Assembly (NCBI GenBank): GCA_963402885.1
Contig: OY727099.1
Location: forward strand, 13,008,001-13,072,000
DNA length: 64,000 bases
Source of the DNA: Antedon bifida
Lineage: Eukaryota; Echinodermata; Crinoidea; Comatulida; Antedonidae
Direction: 5' to 3'
Part shown: one piece after another, positions 1 through 13,100 of the stretch
How the letters are laid out: each line of letters opens with the position of its first letter
Position numbering within the stretch: the first letter of the stretch is position 1
Notes under the pieces: model-generated
Told to the model about the DNA's origin: nothing
Seen by the model: only the letters and a program-made list of their open reading frames with translations
The model's database searches: none
Made by a program: the position numbers and the translations under genes

Positions 1-3000
1 TATTTCTACCGACAATACGTCATATTAAGACTTCCTCATCAGTCATTGAATATTAAATCTCAATTATGAACCCTGATCAAAATTACTAATTGTAGTCATT
101 TTGTTACATTAACCATGTACAAGCAGTTGTTGTAAATTGTGTTTTTTAAAATATGTTATTTTTATTTGGCACATAAGAGTAAGAGTAAGACAGACACTGA
201 CATAATATTATTAAAGATATTAAATAAACAAATAATGAATGTTTACGAGTGCAATGGTAAAATAATTTCACAAGGTGAAATAGAATCTTCGCAAAATAAA
301 ATTATTTTTTTCATTGCACAATATAAAATACTCATTACTCGTTTTAACGAGTGGCTAGACCATGATTTTGAATTTTTTATTTTAAACCATTCACGATGAA
401 GGTTTGCACTCCCATTTTGGAAAAATTTTAATGATACTGTCAATTAGCAAATTAGATATTGATAGCTGAGTACAGTAGTAGTTGCACTCCTGGAAGTACA
501 TTTTTGGAAAATTAGAGATTATTGGGATTCTCAGATTGTACAATTACCACGGTTCCTTTTTTAACTGAACTTAGCCTAAATTAGGGGTTGGGATTAAACT
601 CAAACATGGGTGATAGACAGCAATACTTGAACTTGAGGTACACACTATAGGCTATTAAATGGTTTTACAGTAACCTTCATGTTTATCATGCCAATTTTCA
701 ATCAATAGTTTCTACTGAATTATTAGGCACAGAGGAAGAAAATAGAACAACTATAATTCAAGCTGTTTAGAGCAATAGTTTGTGGAAATTATTCAGAAAG
801 GAAAACAAATTATTTATGCAATGCTTATTTTCATATCAAAGAAGCTGACTCAGTTCAGCAATACTAATATTCATTGACCTCCTTGTTGTATAATTTAGAA
901 TTGTTATTATCTGAATACTAAACCAAGTATACCAAGGAAACTAGACTCACCTATATCTCATGTAGAATTGGTGAATAGAAAATGGCCAACAGGAATACAA
1001 ATCATATACCGATCTCATGGCCCTTGCCATTTTATACATACAACTAAAAATCAATGAAACAGCCGTATATTTTAAAGCAAGTCACAGTATTGTATCTTGA
1101 CTGTATCTCACATTGCTTTAGTCAATATAGCAAAGTGAATTTGCAATAAGCAAGTCAACTAATAGCTTTGGTTTGTAATAAATATAGCACAGCCAATGAA
1201 TTCTAATGACATAGTGCATTTCCAATTTGTTTCCTTCTCTGTATCCTTAAAACACTCACTGATAACATAATTTAAGCCATATTTTTTTTTTACATTCTCT
1301 TCCTTAAAGGCGGATTGACTTATGAAATAAAGCGTTACAAATTGAATTAACGAGTTAGGAGCAGTGCAATAAAAATAAGTGGGTGGTTATTTTTTTCTCC
1401 CTTTTGCAACTTAGTTAATATCTTGAATAACAGTATTTTCTGAATATCTTTGTAAATGGATGATTACAGTTGATAAATAAATTCATGAAATGCAGTGCTA
1501 TAGTGGTAGAAATCTGACATAAATTTAGAATGAATTTCCTGACCTTCATTGTAATATTAATATGGGTAAGACCTAGGATGTCCTTGACAATATTTTATCT
1601 TTTTTGTGATTTATTATATAATTATAATTTATATATTGTTGTACAGTATATTTTTTAAGCGATACTGTATACACTCTGTTCCAACTTGGGAAAAATGAAA
1701 TATCATAGATAATAGCCTACCAACCAAACAAGGGTGTTACAGCTTTTACAATACATACATCCAAACATAGAGGGAGCTATTAAATCAAAATCTATGGAAA
1801 AATAAAACCTACAGTATACAGTACCTACAGTAGTAGCAAACAACTGGTATGTCAGGCGCTTTGAAGCATGACATGCCGATGGCAAGTGTCACACCATTGG
1901 ATTTTTGGCCTTTTTAGTTAACCACAAAAGAGCAGCAGTAGTAGAACCTAAAGGGTAAACTCAAGCTCTGTCAGGATACAGTATTAAAAACCAATCAAGG
2001 AAATTTGCACCCACAGCATGAAATTCGATTTGAACTTATTTTGAAAAACATAAAAATACAGAAACAAAGATAAAATTAAAAGAGACAGGATTTTCCACAA
2101 TTAGAAACTCCTACGAGGAGACTTAGTAAGCAATTCAAATTTTTGGTACTGTGAATTAATTAATTAGTTATTAATTATTTAAAATCCTAATACTGTAATT
2201 ATTATTTTACGTAAAAACGGAGTAAATTTTGAAATAAAACATGCTTATTAATGATCGTATTGCATGCAGAGAAGGGTGTGCTGGCAATATTTTTCAGTGG
2301 AGGTTAGGCTAATCCGGTTAGGTTATTTTTGGTAACATTTTGGAAACATAGCGGGATTTAATGCTAATATTTATGTCAGAAATTGTAGTTTAAACACTAA
2401 GTAGTGTGCCTTACAAATGAAAATTTAGAACATGCTTTAAAGCCTTTTTTAAAATAATAAATTCATAGTAGTTCAGTGGAATCCTAGGAATCCGCAACAA
2501 TTCAGCCTAGGTTTTGATGGAGGGTGAAACATGCCACCTTTGGGCAAAACTATATAAATGTCCGAAATGTTGCTTGGTTATAATATTTTGACTGTGAAGC
2601 CAGTACAGTCAAAATATTAAGATAGACAAAAAAAAGACATCCCTGTCAATTGATAGATTCCTCCATACTGGAACTTTTTTTAGCATTAGGCAAGGAATTA
2701 ATTGAGTAATATAGAATTAAGTAATTTTGTTTTATAGCCAATCTTGTTATTACCAAATTTACATTTAGTAGCTTGTGGGGTACATGCCAGTGCAATGTGG
2801 GAGCATTACTTAGTGAAATTGTGAAAAGCAATAAAATAAAAATGTTTTTTGTAATTAGTTCAGTAGGTCTATAAAGGTTTACTAATATTGGTTTTCATTA
2901 TTTATTCAATGCTCCAATTGCTATCAATCAGTTTGATTACTTGAATAATATTGTACTCTTTTTTTGTCTAAATATGTGCTGTCGATGTTACTGTGTGCAC

Positions 3001-3439
3001 TGTGTACCACATGTAAACACAGTCAGAGCTGGTTGACAATTAAATTATTAAAAATTTTGAGTAATTCCCTTGAGATAACTTTTTTTTTTGTAAAATGTAT
3101 CTTATGCCTGAATAAATAATAATAATCATTAATGAGATGAAAAGTGGTCCAAAAAAAGTTAAACCAGAAGCAAAACCATGTGACATGATGGGCCTCGCTC
3201 TAGCCTACTACTACTGTACTAGCCACTCTATTTTAATTAATATTTAAAAGTAAAACTAGGGGCCTAGATTTTAATTTTGTCACTTTGAATTGATGAGTTA
3301 GTTATCCGCACAACAAACATGTACGTAAAAAAAGATTCTGCCATTATGACCTGAAGAAAATATGTAAACTGTCATGAATTGTGTAGGTATCAGCAGAAGA
3401 ATCATATTCATATAGTCATACCATCTGCCGGCTAGCTAG
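1..3439. other. Gene-poor AT-rich stretch
   Basis: No open reading frame here looks like a protein. All frames are short, AT-driven and lack family motifs, and I see no tRNA or long repeat. If the candidate minus-strand first exon near 3.7 kb is real, this stretch could be its first intron. Confidence 0.5.
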
Positions 3440-3660
3440 ACTTCACCTCAAAGTTTATTATGCCGGGGTTCCTCAAGAAGGCCGGCCTAATCAAACCTCA
3501 GGACAGCCAGGCTGTACGTAGTAGGACTAGCAGTCTATGCCTAGCCTAGTATCACTAGGCCTACGGCCTAAGGCTAGGCCTAGCTAGCCTAGGAGCTAGG
3601 CCTCTTCTAGCGTAGTTTAGTAGGCCTACTAGGTAGGCGGCCGGGCTAGGCATAACTCGT
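3440..3660. repeat. AGGCCTAG/CTAGGC-rich low-complexity island
   Basis: The stretch is dominated by overlapping copies of CTAGGCCT, GGCCTAG, GCTAGCC and similar self-complementary words, and it is locally far more GC-rich than its neighbours. The same TAGGCCTA word recurs singly across the whole window (for example near 9547, 9650, 21250 and 21375), so it looks like a genome-wide motif that is clustered here. Confidence 0.6.
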
Positions 3661-3706
3661 TGGTCAAAAGTGGGTTAAGCAAAGTATATATTGGGGCATT
3701 ACTTAC

Positions 3707-3723
3707 CATATCCAGTCCATCAT
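3707..3723 (-). other. Candidate first coding exon with splice donor (weak)
   Basis: On the minus strand a double ATG is followed by a short open stretch reading M-M-D-W-I, then a consensus donor GTAAGT (3701-3706). The upstream 240 bases (3724-3960) are richer in CpG than their surroundings and could be a 5' UTR or promoter. No downstream exon was recognised at lower coordinates, so this rests on the start-plus-donor arrangement alone. Confidence 0.15.
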
Positions 3724-3969
3724 TGGTTTATTTTATATTGATTGATTTATATTGAGTCTAAAAACACTAGCTAATGTCACTCTTGATGGCCTTTTTCCCC
3801 TTTTCCGTCTCCTCTCTGTTGACTTTACTTTTTATTGTTGTTGAAGGTCAAGTCAAATATAATGTAGTATCGATGTGTACAGCCGCCGTGTAGCACGTCG
3901 CGTAGACTTCTGTGTCAGCGTCTGGTTCATCAAAGACTGAGTCAAATAGATGAAACTCCTGGGGGAGGA

Positions 3970-5880
3970 AAGGCCATTACATAACAATAATATTTTATAT
4001 CTAATCTTATATTTTCAATATAACAGTACTTTTATTTCATTTTACGGGTACTTTATTAACCCAGGCCTACTAAATTTCTCATTAAATGATAAACTGAATT
4101 TTAACTTCCATATGTCATAATCGTCATCTTGAAATAGTTACCATTTTGCTGCATACGGTGCCGGAGCCTGGCTTAGCGTAACTGAATAAAACCAATTACC
4201 TTCAAGATATAACTATCTCCCTATTTTTTTTTCAGTTTTAATAACATGGATTTGTCAAATTTTGCGAACGTTAAAAACCGTTTTATGGAAAGTATAAGTA
4301 ACGCAATATTGTTCCACTAAAAACGTTATTTAAAACGTATTTATTATGATTTGATATAACGTTTCTTCACAAACGCGTTTGATATTATAACGTTTTTGTG
4401 TAAAATAACCTTTAATGTTAACGTTTTAAAACCATTATAAACAGGTTTTCTTTACCTTGTCACTACATCGTATAATCAAAATCTTACAATTCTGCAAAAT
4501 CTGTCGACGTTCTTTGTCTCTCTTACGTTATGTTGTTAATGTTTCTAAGATAATGTTACCAATATTTCATCTAAAACAATTAAAGCTTAACAAATCGATG
4601 GTCATCTGTATGGTTTGCAATTCGGACATAATAATTATAATGAGTTACTGTTTTTCGTGTTTTTGAATCCGGCTTCATCTGTCGAATAATTGAGCAGACC
4701 ATCAATTTTATCCGATCACCAGGCAATACAATTATCACCAACCAACTTAGACAGTTGACCAGTAATCTGGAAAGTAAATAACTTTTGAAAGATGATGTGT
4801 ATGTTTAACGTATACACTCAATGATTTAAAATAAACACAATTTAATTCTAGATTTGCAATAGGAGCATCTAAAAGTAAAAATAAAAGATTGTAAATATTG
4901 TGCAAGAAAGAAAAATGGATGAAATTCAAACAAATACAAATTAATTAAAGCGGTTATTAAGGAGTGTATCCACTGTACGGCGGGAAAATAGAGAACAAAT
5001 TAAATCATAAAAGAAAACAGTTAAGTGATTTATACACCTTAAGCAGATGGAGCTAAGATAAGATCAAGAATGGAGAATGGTTCGAGGAGGGAGAAAAGAA
5101 CAATACATTCTTCTTAGGATTAGGAAAGGATAATGATTAAAGAAAATAAGATCCGGTATAAGAAAAGTAAAAGATATTGTTTTTACATTTATTAATTCGA
5201 ATGTGTTACTTGAAATTCTAATTTCAAAATCGAATTGGATAGCGGAATTTCACAATGCACTACAAGCCATTCCACAAGAATGGAGAGACGTTATTAACTA
5301 AAAAAAAATGAAAATACAATACATGACAAGGTTCTACCTACTACGAAATTATGTAAAATAACAAGTACGGTAAGCAAATCTATAACTGTTTCATTAGAAA
5401 AAAGGGTATAGAACCAAAATGTCATATAAATGGCAGTTATACTTTAATACTACAATTGATTGGAAATTAACCTGGGAGCGTAAAGTAAAATGAATTAAGG
5501 AAAACAAGCTCAAACAAATTAACTTTAAGTTATTACCTCTTTCTAGTTATATACTAGACATATAGATCACGTGTTTTCTATTGGTTTCTAATTATACAAA
5601 GAGTTTATTCAAATAAATACCATCCTAATAATTAATACTTTATTTAATTTAAACATCTTTTGAAATTAACTTCCGCGACAGAGTGGCCGTTTCGGCCCAA
5701 GAAAGAAGACATTACGGCTTGCAACATGGGCAGACATGCCGGTCCTAATAGGACACAGATAGCCTACAGTTATTCCTGCCAGCTTACTCAATAAAACTCG
5801 GCTATCGGGATTTCACTCGATTTTAAACAAAATGTCTTATCATCAAACTCCCTATGTAATTTTATAACACTATGCTTTAT
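3970..5880. other. Gene-poor stretch
   Basis: AT-rich sequence with several CGTTTT/AACG-type short motifs around 4260-4430. No convincing coding frame, RNA gene or recognisable mobile element was seen. Confidence 0.4.
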
Positions 5881-5888
5881 GGCGTATA

Positions 5889-6304
5889 TTTAATTTGATC
5901 TTTATTAATTTGCAGTATAATATTTTTTTAACTACTGTACCTCACACGCGCGGTCCGTTCCTAAAATAAACAAAACACTAAAATGGCTATAGCCACTAAC
6001 GGCCAACTTAGTTGATACCAGGTTGTTGCAAGGTGAACTCATCGTGAACCCGGAAATTAATTTGACCGCGTAGAATTGAAATTGAATTGAAAATCTACCG
6101 TTGAAATCATAAATTTTGTTTAAAAACTCTTTATAATATCTTCCTAAGATAGAAATATGGAACAATATCGTAATAGTGAAAACTAATGTTATCAAATTTA
6201 CATTTCACGGTACATCTGAGATAGATCAGGTAGGTATCCAAGGCAGAAATTTGTACCGAAGATTTTCCATTGTGCTCGCCTATGTCAGAATTAACCATAA
6301 TTTA
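5889..6304. repeat. Dispersed repeat, copy 1 (pairs with 18725-19100)
   Basis: About 400 bases starting TTTAATTTGATCTTTATTAA and ending near GCTCGCCTATGTCAGAATTA are closely similar to 18725-19100, with small indels. The open frame inside it (5932-6195, minus) is not conserved in the second copy and is not a gene. Confidence 0.75.
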
Positions 6305-6531
6305 TAGATACAATGTTATAGATGAAGTTGTTTATAGTTTGTTTAAGTAGGCTACAGTTGATTATCTTAAATGTGACGTTAAATTTATTCCACGCAATGA
6401 CATAAGCGATGGATTCGAACTGCCGATTGTCATTGGTCAATTCCATTGTTCCTATTAGGAACCACACTTTAGACCTAATAACTAATTATAGATTGTTGGA
6501 TTGTAAAGCCTTCATGGTGGACCAATCGGAT

Positions 6532-7134
6532 TTAGTTACCGTGCCTTCTGTACTGACTGAGTGTAGTATCTGCTGGTATACTTTTCAGAGTCATTTCAGG
6601 TGCGCTTTGTAAATTTGATGTGTCTAGGATATAAGTTCTGTTTTCAATTTTGACATTTCCAAGGTCCTTTAGATAAGTGTCACTTACTATCATTACTCCA
6701 CGGCATGCAGCTTCGGCAAGTAACGACGGTACTTTATTTGGTTCCCTATCACACTGTTTTTTAATCGTTACGAGAAGAAGATTGTGTTGCGGTTTATACT
6801 GCCGACTATATGATTGACCAAAAGGTTCCACCAAATCTTGGAATAACTTCTAAAGTAGATATTTCTTTTCGGAACTTGTACAATGTCCGCGCGAGAACCA
6901 CAGTCTTCCAGCTATGAGGCATCTTATTATTGTTTACGCCATAGCTTTTTCCGATGAATCGTCACATAGGTTTAGATTGACCAACCCACCTATTACATTG
7001 GCTTCCAATGTATCTGCAATGCCATCATTTTGTGCATTGTCTATACATTGTTCTACTAAAATTTCAAAATGTTCTTGTATAATAGTAGAACATTTAGATA
7101 CTTCATGCACCAGTTTCCTCCACTGCCATTGCAA
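6532..7134 (-). pseudogene. Unrecognised decayed coding fragments
   Basis: Two minus-strand frames with protein-like composition lie close together. The first (7134-6934) is helix-rich and reads like HEFEILVEQC-type sequence. The second (6834-6532) contains SLLAEAACRGVMIVSDTYL. A stop-containing stretch separates them, so no single frame joins them. Composition and balanced codon use differ from the AT-driven surroundings, which suggests true protein ancestry. I do not recognise the family and assign no function. They may be exons of a diverged gene or remains of a transposon-encoded protein, and they may belong with the fragment at 7400-7690. Confidence 0.35.
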
Positions 7135-7399
7135 AAGCTTTAGTATCGGATCCTCCTTGCATTTACCTCATCTGATCCTCGTGCAGTATTTTGATAAAAA
7201 CAAGGGCAAATGCGGTGAAAAATGTCAGCATAACTCGTATTATACGCCTATAACTGCATTTAAAAGGCCCTATTCATAATCAAGTTCATTGATGCTTCCG
7301 ACTTGTTTTCCTTCACATAACCGTCGAGGACATTGTCGCCGAATCTTGTACATCATTGTGAGATTTAAAAAAAACCCTCTGATTTTGTATGTGACATTA

Positions 7400-7690
7400 G
7401 ATGTGTAAAGATTTAAGGTCTGCCGGCAAGTCTACATGGTATGGCAGGTCTGGTAGGACACCATCGAATATGTCCGTAAATGGTAAGTCTGTCTCGCAAG
7501 CAAAGACATCGGCATTAGCTGAGTAGAGAATGAGCTGTGTGACTGATTTGTTCAATGAAATCTTTTGAAGGTTGTCAGGTTCATCAAACCGAATATAACT
7601 CCACCCCCATCTTTGTCATGATGTACCCCTCCGGCTTCCAGCCTATGTATCCTTGCGGCTTGATAGTGCCATCTCTACCGTCAATTAATA
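7400..7690 (-). pseudogene. Unrecognised coding fragment, probably frameshifted
   Basis: Reading the minus strand, an open frame of about 70 codons ends at a TAA near 7400 and includes SANADVFACETDLPFTDIF and an acidic, proline-containing tail. Just upstream (7680-7610) another frame reads DGTIKPQGYIGWKPEGYIM and would need a one-base shift to join. The base composition is clearly less AT-biased than its flanks. Without an ATG or a clear splice acceptor it is best treated as a partial or broken gene of unknown family. Confidence 0.35.
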
Positions 7691-8050
7691 AGGTTAACCT
7701 GTAGAGATAAAATTAAAATTATTTATTTAAACTTGATTGTGCTTGCAATAGTCCCATTATACATTTCCTTTCACGCAAATTTTACGGTAATAATCTGAAA
7801 AGCTCCTTGAATAACATGTCTAGTTGTGTAATCACATGGTCGTTTAACCTTGCCAAAATACCAACCACATTTGATGGCGTCTGAAGATTTTATTAGACTG
7901 TAGGCCAATTAGCTTTGAATTTACATAAGTTTATACTTTAATAATGTTGTCATCATCATATTATTATCTTTATTAGTAATTAGGTCTATTATTAAATTAA
8001 TTTTAAAAATTGCCTTATTTTTCCTTGCTTAAATAGACTGTTATAACGTG

Positions 8051-8187
8051 TTTTTAGTCGCGTGGACGCGACTCTATAGTTCACTATGTCGTTCGGTCGG
8101 TCTGTCGGTCTGTCGGTTTGTCGGTCTGTCTGTCGGTCCGGTATCACTCTGCGTTTTAGCACGCGACTTATGGCTGTTGGCCTTGTT
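8051..8187 (+). mobile_element. AGTCGCGT/GTCGG-repeat element, copy 1
   Basis: Member of a short dispersed family. It begins TTTTTAGTCGCGTGGACGCG, with the perfect hairpin AGTCGCGT-GG-ACGCGACT, then CTATAGTTCACTATGTC, a variable (GTCG/GTCT)n microsatellite core, GGTATCACT, GCGTTTTAGCACGCGACTTA and the end GGCTGTTGGCCTTGTT. No coding capacity. Confidence 0.75.
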
Positions 8188-8199
8188 TTAAAGATATTA

Positions 8200-10100
8200 A
8201 CTTATGGAATATATAGCATTTGGCTTTAAAACATATGTCTAATCCCAGCGCATTCTTAAAGGATTATATCGGGTTTTTATTTATTAAGAGCGAAAGCCAA
8301 CATTGGTAGTCATAAGACAAAACACTGTACTTAATTAAGAGGACAGAACACAGTTTGTGGTTAGCAAATTGAATTAAAGCTTAAAAACAACATAATATCG
8401 TTGAAAGTCTTCACTTGCATTACACAGCTCGATAGGGTAAGTAAGAACTTCAAGTACCTGATCATGTACGTACGTTGGTTGATCTGGCAATGCTAGTTCA
8501 GCCGTAATAGTCATTATAATATTGGGTGTGCCCATGTTAAAATTAGACACAGGCTCCAATGTAATTTACATAGTGCTATAGAATTTTTAAAATTAGACAC
8601 AGGCTCCAATGTAATCTAGACATAGCATTTTTAGTCGCGTGATTAGTCGTGTAATAATGTAATAATTTAATAATATGATATACTGCTCGCGTGTGGTTTG
8701 GGCTGTGAAGATTGGAGAGCCATCGATTTGTGCATATGAATCGATTTATTTAATATCTTTGTAGAGATGAATGCACCTATCGTATATAAATTAATCAAAA
8801 CCAGCGATATTCTACAAATTCATATCATAAGTTATTGTTTGTAATATGTAGTATTATTGATAGAATGAATGAAGCTTCTAAAACTAAAAATTTGTTTACA
8901 ACATTAATAATAATGAACGACTTAATGAATACCGCATGCCTTGGTTTATGAATGAATCTGGGTCTTTGGCATTTTAACGAATTTTAACGACTTTTATAAC
9001 TTTTTCTAATGATTTGATTTACTTTGTACTTTTATATATAATATTGTTGTTAGATTCTTTTGAATTTTTACTTCGTACTTTGTTGCAGAATTTTTCAGCC
9101 GTTGGCTGCCTTCTGTTTGTACTATTTATGTGTTTTTTATGAATAAATAAGTACCTATTTATTGATTATAGCCATCTGTGTAATGTTAACCGGTAATTAG
9201 GTTGTTCTGGGTTCAGTCAAAGAAACAAAAAATGTAACGCATTGTTTTGTATGAGAAAGCTGCACTGTTTGGCATTTTTAAAAGATAATAATAAGAGGAC
9301 TAAATAAAAAAAATTGCTTGATTGTAATCTTGTATAAATAGTATTGTTTATAACGTAAATAACATAAATAAGAGGATGCGAAAATTGCGATATAATTAGA
9401 TACATCGGAAAAGTGTAGTTAGTAGAGCGTACATTGTTCTGCTTTTTGTACAGGTGGCTCAGGGTGTTCGAGCAGCTGTGCCGCGAGATTCCTCCATTAC
9501 TTAGCCTCCTACGATCATGAGCCAACCAATTTCCACAGCTGTTTTAGGCCTATGCATAGTTTTTGCTGTTGCCACATTCATCTATCTTTTGCCTTTCTCG
9601 ATAGTTTTGTTTTTAAAATGACCGGGCCTCCAGTGTGCCTTCTAGCATGTAGGCCTACTTGTTTGTTCTCCTCTTCATCCATCCACAATGTTATTCTCAC
9701 TATGACTCAAAACTCATGGTAGCCCTTGGTATAATGTTTGTGCACACAAGGATAAATTTGTCTGCCTAACTTATTGTAGGGCCTACGCATCATAAAACCG
9801 CGATAGTTTTGGTCCTTTACTTTGGTCCGTTTTTTGGATCAGCATTTTGTTATTTGACATTATAAAAAAAGTAACCCTGCTTTCTCATTCTCAATAAGCG
9901 AGGAGCTGGCCTATTAATTGAATTTAAATAATTGTTCGCAGAATGGCCAAAACATGTTCCATTCGTTGAAAGCATGTGTGTTCTATTAAACGAGACGAGA
10001 GATTCACTATTTTTACCCAGTATTCTTATTCACTCGTATACTTATATGATTCATTTTATTTAGACGATCGAAAATCAGAAAACATCCGACAGGTTTGACA
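8200..10100. other. Gene-poor stretch
   Basis: AT-rich noncoding sequence. A 20-plus-base phrase (TTAGACACAGGCTCCAATGT) is repeated at about 8543 and 8591, and a lone AGTCGCGTG fragment sits at 8631. The minus-strand frame at 9217-9525 has no recognisable domain. The region may include the promoter and 5' UTR of the NXPE-like gene starting at 10109, but I see no decisive signal. Confidence 0.4.
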
Positions 10101-10108
10101 ATTCAAAG

Positions 10109-10189
10109 ATGACTGCTCGTACCAGTAAACGACAAAGAATCTACATGGTGATTTTATCTTTATTGGTTGTGTATCTTGCTTATAGAAAT
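10109..10189 (+). CDS. NXPE-like: NXPE-like gene 1, exon 1 (membrane anchor)
   Basis: 27 codons from ATG to the donor GTAAGA, phase 0. Encodes MTARTSKRQRIY followed by a hydrophobic run. Gene 2 has the same arrangement at 43044-43121, including the same donor sequence, which supports the start. Confidence 0.7.
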
Positions 10190-13100
10190 GTAAGATTTTT
10201 TTTTATCATTAAAACAATATTGTATTTATTTATTCTTTTTAATGAGTTTGACTCAAGACAAAAATGACCGACATGCACATACGAGAACGATAGGAGCCCT
10301 ACCAAATGGTTTTTTTATCGTCGTAAATGTACATCAAACAGTATCCTAATAATAACACGTTGTCTCTTCAAGTAAAATAAGTACGTTTTAGTTTGAAACG
10401 AAATAAATTCATAAATAAAATAAAGATTATTGTTTTAGAGTTAATTTGAATTAATTATCAGTAAACAAAAACAAATAGTTTATCCATTCTGTAATTGGCG
10501 ATTTACTCGCAGTTGGATGCGTATGAAAAAAATATTGCCAACGTCGTCGCTTTTTACATCATTCATGGTCAATATAATGCACGATAGTGCAAAGCCAGAC
10601 GTAGTTATAAGGTATTTAAATTAACGAATTATAGACAATTCGCATATTTTGTAAAAAATAAAAGGACCCAAATTGACGTAATTTGGAAAATTCGAGTATT
10701 TCGGAAAATTGATAGCACTCACAATATTCAAGATTCAAGAAGATTCAAGAAATTGTATTGGTCCACTTTAAAATGAAAAGTTTGTTTTGCTTGGCATAAA
10801 TAATTAAGACAATAAATCAACAAAGCAAAAATACATCAAATTTCAAATTACAATGTTAAAATAGTATTAAAGTGGTAAAATACTGTTAAAAAACTAAAGC
10901 GCCATAGGCTCTGTAAAACTACTGTTAATCGACAAAATAAACAAAATTATATTTATCGACGAACGTTAAAATTGTACATATACTGATACTATTTGCATAA
11001 TTATTATTTTAAATATTTTTAAGAATCGCGTAAATTCTGTATATGTCTGACTGATGTTCACCGACCCTAATAATATTTCCATTGTTAAATATTATAATAA
11101 TATTGCTGGTAATGATGACACGCTGGTTAGTAAGTTTGTATTCCATTTTTAGGTTATTAGCATGTTATTTACATTTCAGACGCAACATTGTTCTTTTCTT
11201 ACGAAACAAGTATCTTCAACTTTGATTCCAACTGTTAAAATTAATACACAGGTATGACAATCTAAACTTATGTTACCTATTTTTACGATTTACTCTCCCT
11301 TAATAATAATTTCATTACCAATGACTCTACTTTACTACAGTTTGTTCTCGTATTAATTTTAAGGTGACTTTTTGAATAATGTATTTATTTACAAAGCATT
11401 CTCTTAGTACGTTTAAAAGACGGCTATCTAGGCGAAGAGCAAATATCTGGACATGATGATGTCATATCACTACCATGTTTGGACACACTTTTTTTTGTCG
11501 AACTAGTTTGATAGTGTAGACAGAGCTTTAGTGATGAAAGAAAAAATAAAATAAATAACCCGAATTAAACGGGCTTGAAAAAGTGACCTTTTTATTCTAA
11601 TGCTTTTGGTTAATTGTCAATTTATAGCAACAGTAAATTAATTATGTTTTTAACATTCGTTATAGATTAAATAATTTGGGAACCAGTAATAATATAATAT
11701 TAGTACCGTATTTGTTAGAGTTAGGACACCAGCTGCTTTACAAGCTCTTTTCTCAGCTTTTTTTTATGTTTATTAATCTACAGTATTATTTGTTTTATCA
11801 TATATATTAATGTTTTATGATGGTTTAATATACTTGAATTGAATACTTTTGTCCCATAAAGCATATTTTCAACAACGTCACAACAATAAATGAAAGAAAA
11901 CATGGTAATAACACAGCGGCTGTAGAGAACAAAACAGAAACAGTTGTTAAGGTACGGTAAACTTGTAAGACTTCTTTCTTTATTTTAAACACGGTAGATT
12001 TAGCTAAACAAGTAAAACAAAAATGTCCACTTCTTATAAAGCTTTATCTTCACATCTATAATTAAATTTGATAATCGATCCATACATCTAGAATTTTTAC
12101 TCGATGGTATATAAAGTTGGTTCATACTTTCGGTACTGATTTTAACCAACTAATGTAACCCTGTTTATAAATAAAGTTGAGTTAGATAATTAGTTATTGA
12201 CAATTAAAACAAATTTAGGTTCAACAATTTGTCCCGAATAGGGTTGTTTTTTTTTGTGGTATACAATAAAAGAGCGGATATGCAAAAGGTCTACTTTATG
12301 TCTACTTTTAGTAATTCTAAACAAATCCAAAAAACTGATAAGCAAGCTTACACACTTTTAATATTATCAAATTTAGTATTAAATGGTAAATATTTGGTCT
12401 GTTAAAAATAACATGATGATTCAAATATATATGTCATCATAATTTTAAAAATATGGTTTTAAATAAACGGACGTAAGCCTCTTTGTAAAACATTTCGCGA
12501 AAAAACACTGCATCTAAGTAGTTAACTACAATTTGAATCATGTAAACAAGTTTTTAATTGTAAATCTGTTGATTAAAACATTAATAACAGACATGATCTA
12601 GGTTTAAAAGGTAGCATAATTGTTAACGTTTGCAAGTGTTTGCTTTAATCACCAGTCATCTTCATTAAGGTCAACTGTGGCCTCATTTTCTTCATCACTT
12701 TAACTTCCCATTTCATTGTTGGCCATGTCAGAACAAATAGGATAACTGTTTGCACCGCTTCAACTCCCATCGCAGAAATCAATATCATTACATCCTTCTA
12801 TTTTTGCTTACATTACGCAGTCAGTATCATTCATTTCTGTAGGATTAAATCGCATCCATGCTTGACCCTTTTAAGCACAATGTGCTCACATCCAGAAGAG
12901 GCGTAATTGTTCATGATCTTAACTTTGCTAGTGGCGGTGAAATTGTTAGCTACTAAACCTCAGTTATTTTAAACGTCTGTGTTTTATTTTATAGTTTTGT
13001 GTCACTAATTGCCTTGAAATTGTAAATCTTACAATCTTGATAGACCATTAAATTGCAGAAATTATATTCTTGGGGCGGGGGGCGGTAATTGTTTCTTTAC

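Noticed and set aside
6914..7279. 121-codon plus-strand open frame with Cys/His/Ser-rich sequence
   Set aside because: Lies opposite the more protein-like minus-strand frame at 6934-7134 and looks like its shadow.
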